Of a DNA stretch of 64,000 nt, positions 30,433 to 43,619 are shown piece after piece. This stretch comes from Cloeon dipterum (Eukaryota > Arthropoda > Insecta > Ephemeroptera > Baetidae): the NCBI RefSeq assembly GCF_949628265.1, contig NC_088787.1, positions 30,804,501 through 30,868,500 of the forward strand, in the 5' to 3' direction. Under the pieces are notes generated by a model. That model had not been told where the DNA came from, ran no database searches, and was given only the letters and a program-made list of their open reading frames with translations. The translations under genes and the position numbers were made by a program. The first letter of the stretch is position 1; the number at the start of each line of letters is the position of its first letter.

Positions 30433-32850
30433 CTGCACGCAGGAGAAAATAATTTGAATAATAATCTCTACACAATGTGCAATAATCTAACAGCTGAATT
30501 TCAGGTTTTGTTGAGCTGAAACATTTCTCGAAAAATTAAACGGTTTGTTACTGGTGTTTGCTTGATTTTAATCCCTCTCGTCGTGATCAAAATTGATCAT
30601 AAAGGTGAGCAAGATTTTATGAAAGTTCCTTCAATTGTGAAATAAATATTTTTCACATTAAGGAACAGTGCTCACAGCTTAATTAGCATGCAAGCTTTGG
30701 AGACGATTTTCTCAGAAATTTCAACGACATAGTTTAGAAAAATTTGAGCTTTTCCCAATTTTCAGATAATATTATTGAAAGTTATAAAACAAAATCAACA
30801 TATTGAAGTACATGTTCACTTAAAAAAAATGCGTAGGATCGAGAAATTGCGTGCGTTGCATGATTTATGTGTTTTACAAAACGAGATAGATCTAATTTCG
30901 CGTGTTGTGCGCGGCCAATCGACAAATATGGAAAGCTCGCGTTCATAACTCATTCTCGCCCCCGCGCGCGCCGCGAAACCTCAAATTATAAGGCGAATCA
31001 ATACGAATCAGATAAAAAGAGGCGGAGAGCTGGCTGCACGACGGCAAAAAAGTAGCATTGCGCGAAAAGCAATAAATCAAAGGTGTAATTTTTGTTCATG
31101 AAAGCTTTTGTACGAGTAAATTACTCCCCAAGGCCTTTACTAAAACGTGTTTTTAACTGCCGTGCTCGGGCAAACGTGCGTTTAAAAGACAATTAATTAA
31201 AAGATAAAGGCCTAATTGTCGCATGCACGCCGCCCCAATCTATTAGCTCTGATTTGCGTGATCACAATAATTAAACCGCTCGAGCGGAAAGAGATAGTGC
31301 CGAGATTTGCAGAAACTCGCCATGCGTGTCTCTCTCACAGAGTATTAAATGACAGAAAATATCATATGTGCACACACAAGCCGTGCTCTGGCGGATGTGT
31401 CGATATTTTGCGTGGAAAAAAAACAGAGTCAGACGTTCGGGAATGCACCATCGCAGATTCCAAGCGTTGTAAGGGAAAGGGTTTTACGATTGTGTGCCGA
31501 GCCAGTCATGCAGTCACTGAGAGCATCGAAAATAACTTTATCCCGCTTAAATCCAAGGAGTTTAGAACTGTCTATTTTCAGTTGCTTGCTTGAAAATTTG
31601 TGTGCCCACCGGCAGTAAATAATAAATTATGTTCGTCGCACTGCTCGATTTTTAGATCTTTTGATAGGAAAAATTAAGAACTCATGATAATAGGCAATTA
31701 AAAGATAGCCATAAAATTGCATACACAATTGAATTTTCCCAACATACCTCTTCTAAACGACGGTTCCGTATTTTTAAATTGATTCGTATTCATTTTTTAA
31801 ATTATGATTATCAACAAAACAAGACAAAAAATTAATATAAAATAAGATAGTTCATCATTTCTGGAAAATTAAAATGCAACTTATTATTATTAATTTATTC
31901 AAAACCTATTTTTACGAAAATAATTAAGATTTGCCTATTTGAGTTTGATTATAATATTAATAATGCTATCAGCAGTCATTCTATAAATAAATAATATAAT
32001 GTTACCGTTTATTAAACAAAATTTATAACTATAAAAAATAGTTAAATCGTAAATATCTTGTGCTTAATATAATTTTATTTTATTTGTAAAACCTTTGAAA
32101 CTAATTTTCTTAAATTTTGTTTTCACCCCATATTATGCCTGTCACTTTTTTCTGTGCAAATATAAGATATTCTATTAGGGACCGATGGTTTTATATTTAA
32201 AAAATAATTCATTTCTCCAATAACAGATTATTTTTCGGATTTTGACGAGTTATCTGAAGGTTGGGAAAAGTTTCAAAATCGAATTTATTCAATCGTGATG
32301 GTATTTAACAGGCTAATTGGATAATGGCTCGTTAACAGTTTGCGATAATGTTTTTAATTTTCCTGAGCTGATTTCCGGGCTACGTAGATAAATGTTTGCT
32401 CATAAGAAAATATTTAATTTTTTATTTTCAATTAACATAAATATCAAAAGAAATTGCTTAGTCATCCTATAATATTGGAAACGTCGACATTAAAAAAAAT
32501 TAAATCAATTTTGAAATATTTGCCATTTTTTAATCTAAATACCTAAAAAAATTCACCTAGGAAAGGCCACACGAATTCAATAATTTTCCCAGAAATTGTT
32601 AACAAACACTCAACCCGATGGCAACTGGAAATCAACTTAGCCAGGAATGAATATAAATATAAATTCACGTATTTAACCTAAAAATGAACTGCAATTTTAC
32701 ACGACCCTGTCAACAATCAGGACGAGAGAACGTACAAGCCACGATTTATCTTGGAAACCAAACAAATCACAAACCTCAGTGTGCGATGCTGCTGAGCAGT
32801 GAGTCGATTGAACGAAAAACAACAAACAAAGGCGAGCGTGCAGTGATAAC
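30433..32850. other. Gene-free stretch upstream of the AT-hook gene
   Basis: This is probably the 5' intron of the AT-hook gene. It is AT-rich with a few GC-richer patches (about 30890-31030 and 31200-31450). No conserved exon was recognised on either strand. Confidence 0.35.
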
Positions 32851-33790
32851 AACAAATGAGAGAGGAGCGCGTGAGAGAGGCGCGTGTCTCACACGGTACA
32901 GAAAGAAAGGAAGAAAGAAATAACACGTGATTATTGGGCGCGCGTGGTGAGTAAACGAATCGAAAATAGCGGTAAGAGAGGGAAAGACGAAAACAAAGGC
33001 TCTCACCTTGGTCGGGGCGGGGGCGGAGGTGGCTGGCTGGCTGGCTGGCTGCTCAACCCTCTGGAGGCTGCATTTGCACTGTCACCGCAAAACACAAGGC
33101 GCGCACTCGCACTTACTCGCGGGGTTGGAAAATAAAATAAAAAAACGGCCGAGCTCGGTGGCTGGCTGGCTGTAGGACAGAGTGCGATTCCCAAATACGG
33201 TGCAGAGCTAAATTAAGCTCTAGTAGTAACTATAAACCCAATGCTGGCAGAGAGGGCCGCTGGCGCGCGCTCTCTGTGTGCCCGCCGCCTGCGAACTTAT
33301 CTAATTTCGGCCAAAATCGTGCCGCGTTTATGGTGGTGGTGCGCGCGGCGACTCGCGTCGGTCGGAAATCCGAGCATCTCCTCTTCTCGAGATGAATGAA
33401 AACGGAGCTGCCGCGCGTCGAGGAAAGAAAAGGGAAAAACGCAGGACAAGTGTTGATTGGCTGGTGCGCCAGGGCGGAGTCGCCCAACTGCACGCAACGC
33501 ACACACGGCTCTCGAGCCGCGAGATCCTCCGCGAGAGCAAGGCATGCGGGTGTAGGCGGCCGCGGCGGCCGGCCCGCGGCTCCCTACGGCATTTTCTCCG
33601 CCGCGCTCGCTCGCTCGCTCCTAGGAAAGGATGTGGATGCTGGCTGCTCTTCTCTTGGTGTCGTTTTCGCCCGTCTACTCTGCACAGCTGGCCCGAATTC
33701 GGTGCAAACGCGGGGGCATATAATTACCACACCGCGCGCGCGTCTCGTCAAAATATGGGCCAACTCTTGCAAATGAGCGCGCGCTTTAGC
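32850..33790 (-). promoter_or_regulatory. GC-rich island, candidate promoter of the AT-hook gene
   Basis: An island with many CpG dinucleotides stands out from the AT-rich surround. It contains GAGA-type runs (gagagaggagcgcgtgagag near 32860), repeated GGCTG units (33033-33056 and 33157-33172), 'gctcgctcgctcgctc' near 33605 and alternating 'cgcgcgcg' near 33738. All six frames look artefactually open because of composition. Its position upstream of the minus-strand AT-hook gene suggests promoter and 5' UTR sequence, but no transcript start is visible. Confidence 0.3.
33033..33056. repeat. GGCTG-type short tandem repeat
   Basis: About five units of GGCTG or GGCTGGCT in a row, with a further run at 33157-33172 and a complementary 'ctggctggctgcctggctgg' run near 42145. 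It is a simple repeat inside GC-rich upstream DNA. Confidence 0.7.
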
Positions 33791-33844
33791 CATATTTGTG
33801 CCTAATGCAACTGCGCTTTGAAGTGGACCAAAAAAGGGTGAAAA

Positions 33845-34215
33845 TTGAAATTGTTTGATTTGTTGGATGCAATAAGCATAGTTGATCGATAAAATATTTG
33901 CAATGATCAAAAGAGTAAAACAAAAAATTTCCACCACTTGACCGCATTTTCTTGGCAGATTTCGATTCCTCTCTTCGAGATCTGTCCAACAACGTATGAA
34001 ACTCTTTTTTGTGAAATAAAATAAGATTTCAAATAAGGAGACAGTCCTCACCATTTGAAATGCATGCTAACTTTGCAGTCACTTTTCTAAAAAAATTACA
34101 GTCAATTTTGGCTTCAACTGAATCCTAAGGGATAAGTTCATACATTGCTACATTGGCAACAAAAGCTCTTTCCACGATTTTGCAGTATCGATCCTCTTTA
34201 AACAGTTGAAATTTG
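33845..34215 (+). repeat. Dispersed repeat family 1, copy 3
   Basis: Recognised by 'ccacttgaccgcattttctt', 'gattcctctcttcgagatctg', 'aaggagacagtcctcacc', 'gaatcctaagggataag' and 'gcagtatcgatcctcttta'. It has the same order and orientation as copies 1, 2 and 4, and the closest wording to copy 1. Confidence 0.6.
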
Positions 34216-37200
34216 CAACAAGACGCTATAGTGAAGATGTGTCTGCATCCCTTTTTAACCCGAAATTGGAATGCCCGAATATTTGGATACATGCCATATT
34301 ATTTGTCAGTGCCGGCGTGGTCTCTCCCTCGAAGGAAAGTAACGACTCGTGCAAACAGTGGTTTTCCAGCTGAATCTAACCTAGAGATTTGATGATAAAT
34401 TCTTGAGCTATATACGTCAACAAAATATGGATTGTTGGTCAGGGTCCAGAAACTTTCAGCATGTTATATAGGAAGAAATTTTTTATCAAATGACAGTATT
34501 AAGAGACTAATGAGAGCTTCATCAAACAAATGGCTTTATTTTTCTAAGTAATTACAACTTTTGATAAACATTGTGGCATTTATATTTCCCTAAGACCAAC
34601 TTTGGGCTAATTTAGGGACATAAATGAGATAGCTGACCAAGACTTTCAACTGAACACACATTATGCCATTTGAATCACACTTAACATCGTCTAGATTGGT
34701 TAAAATATTTGTTTCACAAGAAAACTCTCACGGATATATTTTAGTGGAGCTAAAAGTCATCCTTGTTGATTAAAAAAATTTATACCAACTTTTATGAAAA
34801 TTTGCATTTCCCCATGAGCAAAATGCTTTGTTCATTTTCAAATAATTCATTAAGAAAATGCCGAATGTCTTGAAATTTACAAAAATGTACGTTAAAACAT
34901 TGCTAAAATGGTGTCTCAAAAAACTATCTAATTCATACGGTAAAAAACCGTAAAAAGTCGTAGAAAATTTTCCGAAAAACGTCTATACTTCATATCCAAG
35001 ATATTTGTTATAATTAAAAAATTGGCTCAAATAAAAATCGCTTTGTTTCAAATTCAAATATTTTTTCATAAAACTGTCCACAGAAAACTCCATTCCATTC
35101 ACAACATTTTATTTATTAACTTTTCTACTGTTTAGCTGATTAAAAAAAAAGAATTGCCCACGTTGTTTATAATGTATTGTTTCTAAACAAAGCACCTGCA
35201 GGTATTTTACATTGAGCCGAATGCGGAAAACTTCATTCATTTCCCCCTCTCTTTTCTTTTGTGTGTAGCTGAAGACCGAACCGAAATCAATAAATTTAAC
35301 ACATTACATGATGGTATATAAAACCAAATACAGATCAGTTTTAGGAAAAACACACACACAATAAAATATAATAATAATTATTATATTTTATGAATTATTC
35401 ATGCATTCCACGTTAAGAAACCAGTTTATCAGAAGAAAAAAATAAACTATAGCCAAGTGTACTTTCGTGCCGTTACCTTATGTTGCAATTCTCGGTCAAT
35501 TTATGAAATTTCAGTTAATTCAAATATTTCAACTAAATTACATTCATGCCAAAAAGCAATAAAAAACTTAATGCGATTTTTAAATACAAATTGAATTTCA
35601 GTTCCAAACTTAAATTGATTTCCAATTGTGTAATTTGAATTTCAGTTTTGCTTTAATTTCCCTCTTTCAACTTAAAATTCTTAACTTAAATTCCAAATTG
35701 TTCCAAATTTTAATTTTTCACAATTTCAACAAAAGGGGGAAGATGTTGTTATACCACAAGTATTCACTCAGTTATTTCATGAATGTGTGCACGCAGAGAG
35801 TGCGGAGTGTGAAATAAAGTTGTTAGTAAATCTCTAGCAGCCAAACTGAGCAGTTCTTTCCTTTTCCTATCCGGCCACCCCGCAACATAAATATACATTT
35901 CAAATTTTTCGAGAAATTTATCAAAATCTGGATTCATTGGTCCTGATTCCATTATTTTACATCGAAGAGATAAACTGTTCCTAAATTTCACAAACAATAA
36001 ACCCTATAAATCTACTTGCCATAGAGTCGAAAATGCAAAATATTCCCAATTGTTGACCTGCAAAGCTCTACTTTATCCAAATTTTTAAATCATCTGCTCA
36101 AATTGAAAAAACATTATCAGATTTCGATCGCTTAAAACTGTATGTGGCATTAAAAAATCCTAACTCGCATATGCGTTGTCTAGACAGTTGCTGGGGCCGA
36201 AACGATTGCAAAGCCGCAAAATCTACGTAACAGATGCTCGCAATTACCCACACACAAAAACGCTGTGCACAAACACGTGTGGGTTTGCCGAGATATTTTC
36301 GAAGCAGTACTTTTCATCCCAGCACACTCCGCGCTCGAGCTCAACACTCCTATTTTTTGGTATACTTAGAAAGAAAATAATATATTCTTTCAGCCGCGCG
36401 CGCGTCTTCAAATTCTCGCCGATTGCGCTATAAAGATTCATTGACAGGATAAGCACGCGAAAAACTCGCGAGAGTTGATGCCTTATTTAAATGAATCGAT
36501 GGGCGTGCGTTTTCTTTTCAATCTGGCGCATTGTCCTACACAGCGGCGAAAATTCGCATGGGTGGACTGGCTGCTGACGAGATGAAATTTTCGCGTTTCG
36601 GCTCAACTGACAGACAGCTCCGCGCGGATGCTGATTGCGCCTCATGATTTAATTGGGCGGATTTATTGAAATTTGCATTTGGCTCGCTTTATTTCAATTA
36701 GATCAGCCACTGTTGGGCGGCCGGCTCGCTAAATACACTCGACAGGCAAAGAGATTGTCTTGAAAATGTGTACCTTTTCTGAGGGTTAGGGCATGAATCC
36801 GGTTTCCTTGGACTGAAATTAACGAAGCAGATAATCGAGGATATTTGTTATTCAAGACGAGATAAACCTGCAGGCGGCCTCTAGATAATGACGAAATAAT
36901 TAAAATTAAAAATCTATCGCTAGTCAGCTTTTATTTTAATCAAATTCATCTACGAAATCAGAATATCCGGTTTAGAATCTACAATAAAATTGTCAGTTTT
37001 CGGTTTCAAAATTAAATTTAAATCTCTTTGAAGCAAGAAAGTTAAAAAAGTGATAGGTCTAGTTTTTGTATAATAAAATGATCTCAGCCGATAATTAGTC
37101 TGAATTATCTGCACTTTTCACGTTAAAAAAAATCTATTTTAGTTTATCGTCTCCTTTTTTATTTTTCAAAATCGTTCTCGGATTAAATTTTGTCTCTCTT

Positions 37201-40200
37201 TTGACGCAGTCTAGGTATAGATACGCATCAGTAAGAAAACAATAAAATCGTCTCATTTTCTATTTAGAGGCCGTGGTGCCATAAATTTAGCCTACACGAC
37301 GGCTGCGAAAACATCACGTCCATCCCAACATTAACACGAAACTAACGCAATATCCCGCATCAGCCTGATTTCCTGCTCGTTATGGTCAACAAAAAGTCGG
37401 TTCTTCCCATTCACACACGTGACCTTTCAACCTCCGCGCGCTTGTCATAAATTAATTCGCCAACCGGTTTCTTTCAAGCGAAAATTGTGCCCGCATTATG
37501 TTCCAATGGCCGCAATTAGCACACCCAAGGAGCTGCCTAATTATTGTTATTACTCAAAGAGTTTAATTACGTGACACCCACGTGTGGCTCACGAGACAAT
37601 GCTCTTGAGGCGCCCAAAGCCATTACATATCCGACACAAATTAAGCCCAGGTTCGGATTTTTGTGCAAGTCACTTTCAGGACTAAATCACGATTGCCAGG
37701 GATGTGTAAAAAACGTTTTCTTAGCACTAAATTGATTCTGAGGAGAACAATTGGTAAGTATTGGTTTCTAAATAAAGCGTTTAAATTCTATCTACATTCC
37801 ATTTCAATCGATAAATTTTCGATTTATACGAGTTCTCACTTTGGAAAAATTAACTGTTTTGCGTTTTTATTGTAACTAAAAACACGTCCGCCGGATTCTC
37901 TGTGAACAGTGACCACTGGTAAGGAGCGTAACTCGCAAGAAATTTTAAATGGGGGCGTGGTTTCCCGGAAAAATAAAAATATAGGCTTGGCACGTGTCGC
38001 AAAGCGCGGGAAAATCGTATAATTCGACCATTACTATATTTTCGAGCTAAAAATCTGATAAAATGATCAATTTTGTGATCATTTGATGGTCCAAACAAGA
38101 TCCCGGTGAAAATAAAAAAATAATCAGTTTTACACAACCCTAAAAATCTCCACTTTCATTATTACCAGCTTGTTTCGTTCGTTTGTTCATTTATTTATTT
38201 ACACATGTATGGTTTAAATGGTAAAAAGGCTTGGCCCTCGTGTTAAACAAATCGAAACGGCGGAGAGTTTGGCAAGAGCAGTCCCTCGCAAGCAGCATTT
38301 GGGTGTGAAATATTGCACCTTTGCACTCCTTACATGCGACGCACGAACAAATTGGACACAAATGTAATGATTACTGTTTCTCCGACAGCTTTTGAAACGG
38401 AATTTCTCAAGAGCGTGGGAATTGACACCTCGAAGAAACCTGGATTTTGAAACATTTATAATAATTTGAATTTCAAAAAGATTGATCGAGCATAATTTAT
38501 TTTGTAAGCACAGTTAATTAAAATCTAACTGGAAGCACTTAATTTATTTTAAAAAGAAGAAACGAGGCGCGCGAACGTTTCGCCATGCACGTACGAGCGC
38601 GCGCGATGCTTTCGGTTGCTCAACTCGAACACTATTTTACCGGGAGCGGATTTATAATTGAGACGTGCGTGGGTTTTCGTGAATAAATTCGACCTATAAA
38701 GAGCTGTGGAGAGCCGTGCTGTGACACCTACATACAAACTTTTCGTCCAAATAAGGGCATATTAACACTCATTTGGGCGGTGGAAACGAGGCGAGGCGAG
38801 AAGGTGCTAAGCCCAGGCCGGTCTTGGTCAGAATGAGTAATACACGCGCGCGAGAGCGAGATGCTTGAGTTTCAAAAGCAGCAAAATTATTATAATCAGG
38901 TAAAGGTTTCAGAACATCAAACAGAGCCTTTCCTGGAAGAAAAATATAAGGTAACTCGTAACAGAAGATTGATTTGCTGCAAGGAAAGAATGAATAAAGG
39001 TTATTTCATTTGAATGCCATGAGGATAATAAACTTAATTTTAATTATTTAATTAATTTCTGTCGTCGGTATGAAGTTTGGGCTATCAAAGGACTACGAAT
39101 TATAAAATTGGAAATTTTTTTATCTTTAAAATCAGTAAAATCTAAAATTTTATCAGGATTGCAGCTAAAAATCTTAATAAAACGTCAAATTGTATTATTT
39201 TCCGTGCTTCACGAGTTTCACGACACGTGTCACACCTTATTTTTTATTTAACAGGGGAAACTACGCCCCGCCTATTTTAAAAATCCCGCGATTTACGCCC
39301 TATTCCAGTGATGGGCGTGTTTTTTGGTTTCAAATATTGACAAATTTGCTAAATATTCAGTCGTTTTTATGTGGCATTTTTTTGCACTTCAGAGAAAATG
39401 AACATAGCTGTACCTTCCTTTCCCTTGAAAGCTGAAAAATGACTTATTCTTAATTTAATTATGATTACTAAAATTAAAATAAAAAGATTGTCGAGCAAAA
39501 TAAAAGAAACAAAAATATAATTGCATCATTTTTCATCTCTTTCATTTATTTATTTAATCTATTCATTGTCTTGTCAAATGAATAACACCAAGCATTAATT
39601 TCCCAGTTGCGAAAGTGAAGTTTTTCAATTTACATCCTTTTTGAAAGCAGCGATCTGGAGTCACGATCGATGCTCCTCGAATTTGATATACTCACTCTTA
39701 ATTACTTCTCACACAATACAAAGTATAATAAACAGTCGCGAGGAAGACAGGTGATAATTATAATTAAGTCAAGCTCTTGAGAGTGCATGCAGCCAATGGA
39801 AAAAGCGTGTTCAATAAATTATCGCACACTTTCTTAGCACGCACTTAACGATTTGACGCATGCACGGCACACACGGACTTGTTTGTGTTAATCCGCCGAG
39901 TTCGAACCTTGGTGGGAAAATGAGTGTGGCACATAAATTACACTATAACCTGCAGATTATCTTTCCAAGCCCTGATATAAATATATTTTACGCCATTGCA
40001 CGCTGTGGCTAGCGACTGTTGTAGAAAGGGCAAAAATAGAAATCTGCTGAAGGAGGAGAGACGGTCGATGTCGATCATTTATTTACTGTTTGCGTTTCAA
40101 CGGAGGAGTCGTCAGTTCGTGTTGACAAACAATGAGAGAGGAAAATGCAAAATGCCGACGTACATATAAGATAAGGCCTTAGCGAATAAAGGATAAATAG

Positions 40201-40400
40201 GGCTGTAAAGTCTAGACGTTTTTTAACTCGTCACACAAAATCGACGTAAATGACAAACATTTTTGTAAAATTTTATAAAAGATTATCATAGGGCAGGTAT
40301 TTCAAAAGTGCTTTTCACAAATATATTCGACCATTTTAGACTGCTTTTTGAGCCTTTTTAGGCTGTTACAAAAACATCACAAACACGGACAAAAATCGTC
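34216..40400. other. Long gene-free stretch
   Basis: About 6 kb without a recognisable coding exon, RNA gene or transposon end. It alternates between AT-rich DNA and GC-richer patches (about 36170-36480, 36500-36760, 37300-37520 and 38560-38870) that have many CpG and could be regulatory. Open frames here are short and of random composition. Confidence 0.35.
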
Positions 40401-40409
40401 TAGGTCGCA

Positions 40410-41260
40410 GGCTTCGGCAATATTACCAAAAATTTAAACTTTCAACTTTTGCCAACATTGTCATCACCAAATCTCGGGTTTGAGCCATATTACAAAAACT
40501 GCACACCGTTTGACTCGTTTCAACCTCCCCTACACAGCCAATTGGTTCAGGGGGTGAGTTAATCACCCACCAACCCCAATTCGCCTTTTTTTCTATATCT
40601 ATAGGATCTGATAGAAAATTTTTATTGGTAAACGCGCGATGAAATTTCAGGTTCTGCTCTTTAAATTGTTATTTAAACCTTACTTTACTTGTTGTATAGG
40701 GTAAAAGGGGTAGTTTTATAATAATTCCTTAAATTATTGCTGAAAATGGAGTGAGGTGATCTTTATCGTTGCCGCATTGCATATGGGGTTAAAAGGGATA
40801 AGGGTTGATCACCCTCAAAACTTTTTGGCTATTTAGGGGAGGTTAAGATGAGTCGAAATGTGTGCGGTTTTTGCAATTCTGACAATTAGAATCCGAGATT
40901 TGGCGGTGGCTATATTTGCAAAATTATACAACTTTCGTTTTTTGCTAACATTAACATCGCTAAATCTCGGGTTTTTAACAATCAGAATTGCAAAAACTGC
41001 ACATCGTTCAACTTTTCTCAACTTCCGCTAGATAGCTGATGGAGTTTGGGCTAGATTTTGACGAATTTAAGAGAGTAGTGATCAGTGAATAGGTTTCAGG
41101 AAGTGCTAAGCGACGCGATTTTTATCGTTACTTCAATGCATGGGGTGGAAGGGGGATGAGGGTTGATCACCGTCAAAAACCCTTTGGCTATCTATGGGAG
41201 GTTAAGACGAGTCGGAAGGTGTATAGTTCTTGCAGTTCCGAGATTAGGTGCTGACAAAAT
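40410..41260. repeat. Foldback-family palindrome
   Basis: Arm near 40430-40590 ('aaatctcgggttt', 'actgcacaccgtttgactcg', 'cacccaccaacccc') is followed by inverted copies at about 40780-40930 and another pair to about 41260 ('aggttaagacgagtcgga'). It shares the core with the element at 9.4-12.75 kb. It is non-coding. Confidence 0.6.
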
Positions 41261-41803
41261 TTGCAAAAATAGAACATTTTGTCAATGCGCATCAAATTAT
41301 TGAAAAAGCCAAATAGCGAAAAATATGGTTGTGTGCGTTCTATTAGTCTAAATTTTTATCTCAGATCTAGACGTGATTTAAAATGAAAAAACTAACTGCA
41401 GTTGCTGGGATTTGGTTACCAGGGATTGGTCGCTTCCACGGCGAAATAATCCAGTTCTCACTCACGACGAGGGTTGTTATTTACTTTTAAAGAGAAAATC
41501 ATGCTTGCAGACAGGTTTTATGATAAACTATGAACAAATTAAGCAATTTTAAGCTGTCTTAAGTGTAATTTAATTGGCTTAAAATTGCAAATTATAAAGA
41601 AAAATTAGCTAAAGTGTGAAATAAATCGCGATTTAACAATAAGGAGACAGCGTGCTCGCAGACGTTACAAATTTATAAACTTATACTAATTTAAACTCTA
41701 ATCTGGGAAAATTTTAGAAAATGAAGGGAGATATAATTTTTCCCAATTTTCTAGTTCTACACGTTTCCTAGTACATTTTTACTTTCTCTTGCACAATTTG
41801 CAA

Positions 41804-42061
41804 CTAAATAAAACACAAAACTGGCATCATCATGTCCCAGAGTGTAGATACACCGCATCCCTGACTCTTGCTGCGAACAACAGGGTCGTGCGGTGGAAAC
41901 ACACGTTGCACTGTAAATAAAAGTGACCGCCACTGCGACATAATATAAAGGTAATATTCCGTGTCTCGCGGAGCCTGCAAAACGGCCTGGCTGCCCACTC
42001 GCGGTATGCAAATCGCCATTTGAGCAGCAGAGAAAGAAAGCAGCAGCAGCAGCACCTGCAT
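41804..42061 (-). CDS. Candidate small secreted ORF or first exon (85 residues)
   Basis: The frame starts MQVLLLLLSFSAAQMAIC, which resembles a signal peptide, and runs 85 residues to a stop. The leucine run comes from a CAG/CTG repeat (42040-42060), so the resemblance could be chance. Upstream on the minus strand is a GC-richer segment, as near a promoter. The rest of the peptide matches nothing I recognise, and it could also be spliced at an internal donor. This is a weak call. Confidence 0.2.
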   Translation of the reverse strand: MQVLLLLLSFSAAQMAICIPRVGSQAVLQAPRDTEYYLYIMSQWRSLLFTVQRVFPPHDPVVRSKSQGCGVSTLWDMMMPVLCFI

Positions 42062-42779
42062 TTTATTACACACTCACACACGCGGCTGGCGTTACGTGAG
42101 TGAGAGAGATGCATTATGCATGGGCAAAAAGTGGTGTCGTCCCTGGCTGGCTGCCTGGCTGGCTCCGGCACTTCATAAAAGGCTATCTGCGAGTAGAGTG
42201 GCCGTTCGGCGCGGCTAATCTTGTTCTCTGACACTCCCCGAGAGAGCAAGCGCGAGAAAGAGCACTAAAGGAAAACTCGTCCAATTAGACAACAATAATT
42301 GAGTCTGTGTCTTTATTACTGCGTTTATTGTGCTGCGACCCGGACGATCGTTACATTCGAATAAGTAATATACACAATCGCCGCGGCTATAGCGCTCCAT
42401 AGATACACGGCCTTTTGTTTCTGCGTCCAATCAGACATTATAATGCAAGGTTATTTGATGTGCAACATTTGATACAGTACACACGCCTCTGGTCGTCTGG
42501 TCTTGCTGTTACCACCATAACTTGATTTTATTAACCAGCAGAAGTAAAATGCAGTGACTTTTGATTGTTTTTCCTTTTTTTTTCAAACAAAATAGGACAA
42601 TAATGACTGGGTAGATTTTACGTACCTTAAATTAGGGTTTAAAATGCGTAATATTTGCTAAAAATGGTGATTTTGTGATTAACAAAACTTCTCTTGAGTA
42701 GATCTAAGCACATTTATTCGAAGGGTGAGAATGATGGAGAAGATTTATCAGATCTAATTCGAGACTAAACTTTGCATTT

Positions 42780-43610
42780 ATTCCATTTTCGATGGGGTTG
42801 AAAAGGGTCTAACATTCTTTAACTGCTTCGGCTACCTATAGGGGAGCTCATGACGAGTCAAACGCTATGCAGTTTTTGTAAATCTGATGCTTAGAAGCCT
42901 AGACTTGGCGAGAAATGTGTTGTTCCTTCAGAGGCTGCGTGGTAGTAAAAAACTTTCTAACTAAATCTCGGATCAAATTTACAAAAATCACATACCATTC
43001 GACTTGTCTTCACTCCCAATTAAAAGCAGAAGTGTTTCAAGGGTGTCAAACATTCAGATACGTTGCGCAGTGAGGTGCAAACATTAAAAAAGTATACCGT
43101 CTGTTAGGATACCAAAAAGGGGTTGAAGATTTGGCACCCTTATACTGCTCTAGCTATCTAGGGGAAGTTACGACGAGTCGAACGGTGTTCGGATTTTGTA
43201 AATCTGACGTTTAGAAGCCAAGATTTGGTGGAAAAATGTATTTTTGCTTTCAGAGGCCGCCGTAATAAAAATGATGTCTACTAAATCTCGGGTTCTAAGA
43301 GACAAATTCACAAAAACTACATACTATTTTACTCGTCTTCACGTCCCATGATGCAATGAAGTGGTTTCAGGGTGATAAACGCTCAACTCTTTTGCGCAGT
43401 GAGGTGCAACCATTAAAAAAGTGAGAAATATTCCGATTTTCAACGAGTGATTACAATTACTCGTTACATAGGGTTCAAAAAAGGGGTTTAAGGGTTATTA
43501 TATTATCACCCTTAAACTACTATGGCTGTTATCTAGGGGAGCTTAAGATGAGTCTAACGATGTGCAGATTTTGAAAATCCGACCATTTAAGGCTGAGATT
43601 TGGGCGTGGC
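42780..43610. repeat. Foldback-family copies
   Basis: Three partial copies of the same core follow each other: 'ctataggggagctcatgacg' with 'gagtcaaacg' near 42835, 'atctaggggaagttacgacg' near 43155, and 'ctaggggagcttaagatgag' near 43534. Each is paired with an 'aaatctcgg' or 'gagatttggg' end. Inverted partners (near 42970-43060 and 43280-43390) give hairpin potential. Confidence 0.55.
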
Positions 43611-43619
43611 AAGCTTTTT

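Noticed and set aside
33033..33790. Several open frames in the GC-rich island (up to 156 codons)
   Set aside because: Composition-driven low-complexity peptides with no start context, splice support or motif; the island is better explained as promoter or 5' UTR DNA.
39895..39912. Second B-box-like word (gttcgaacc) near 39900
   Set aside because: No A-box, acceptor stem or anticodon arm could be drawn around it.
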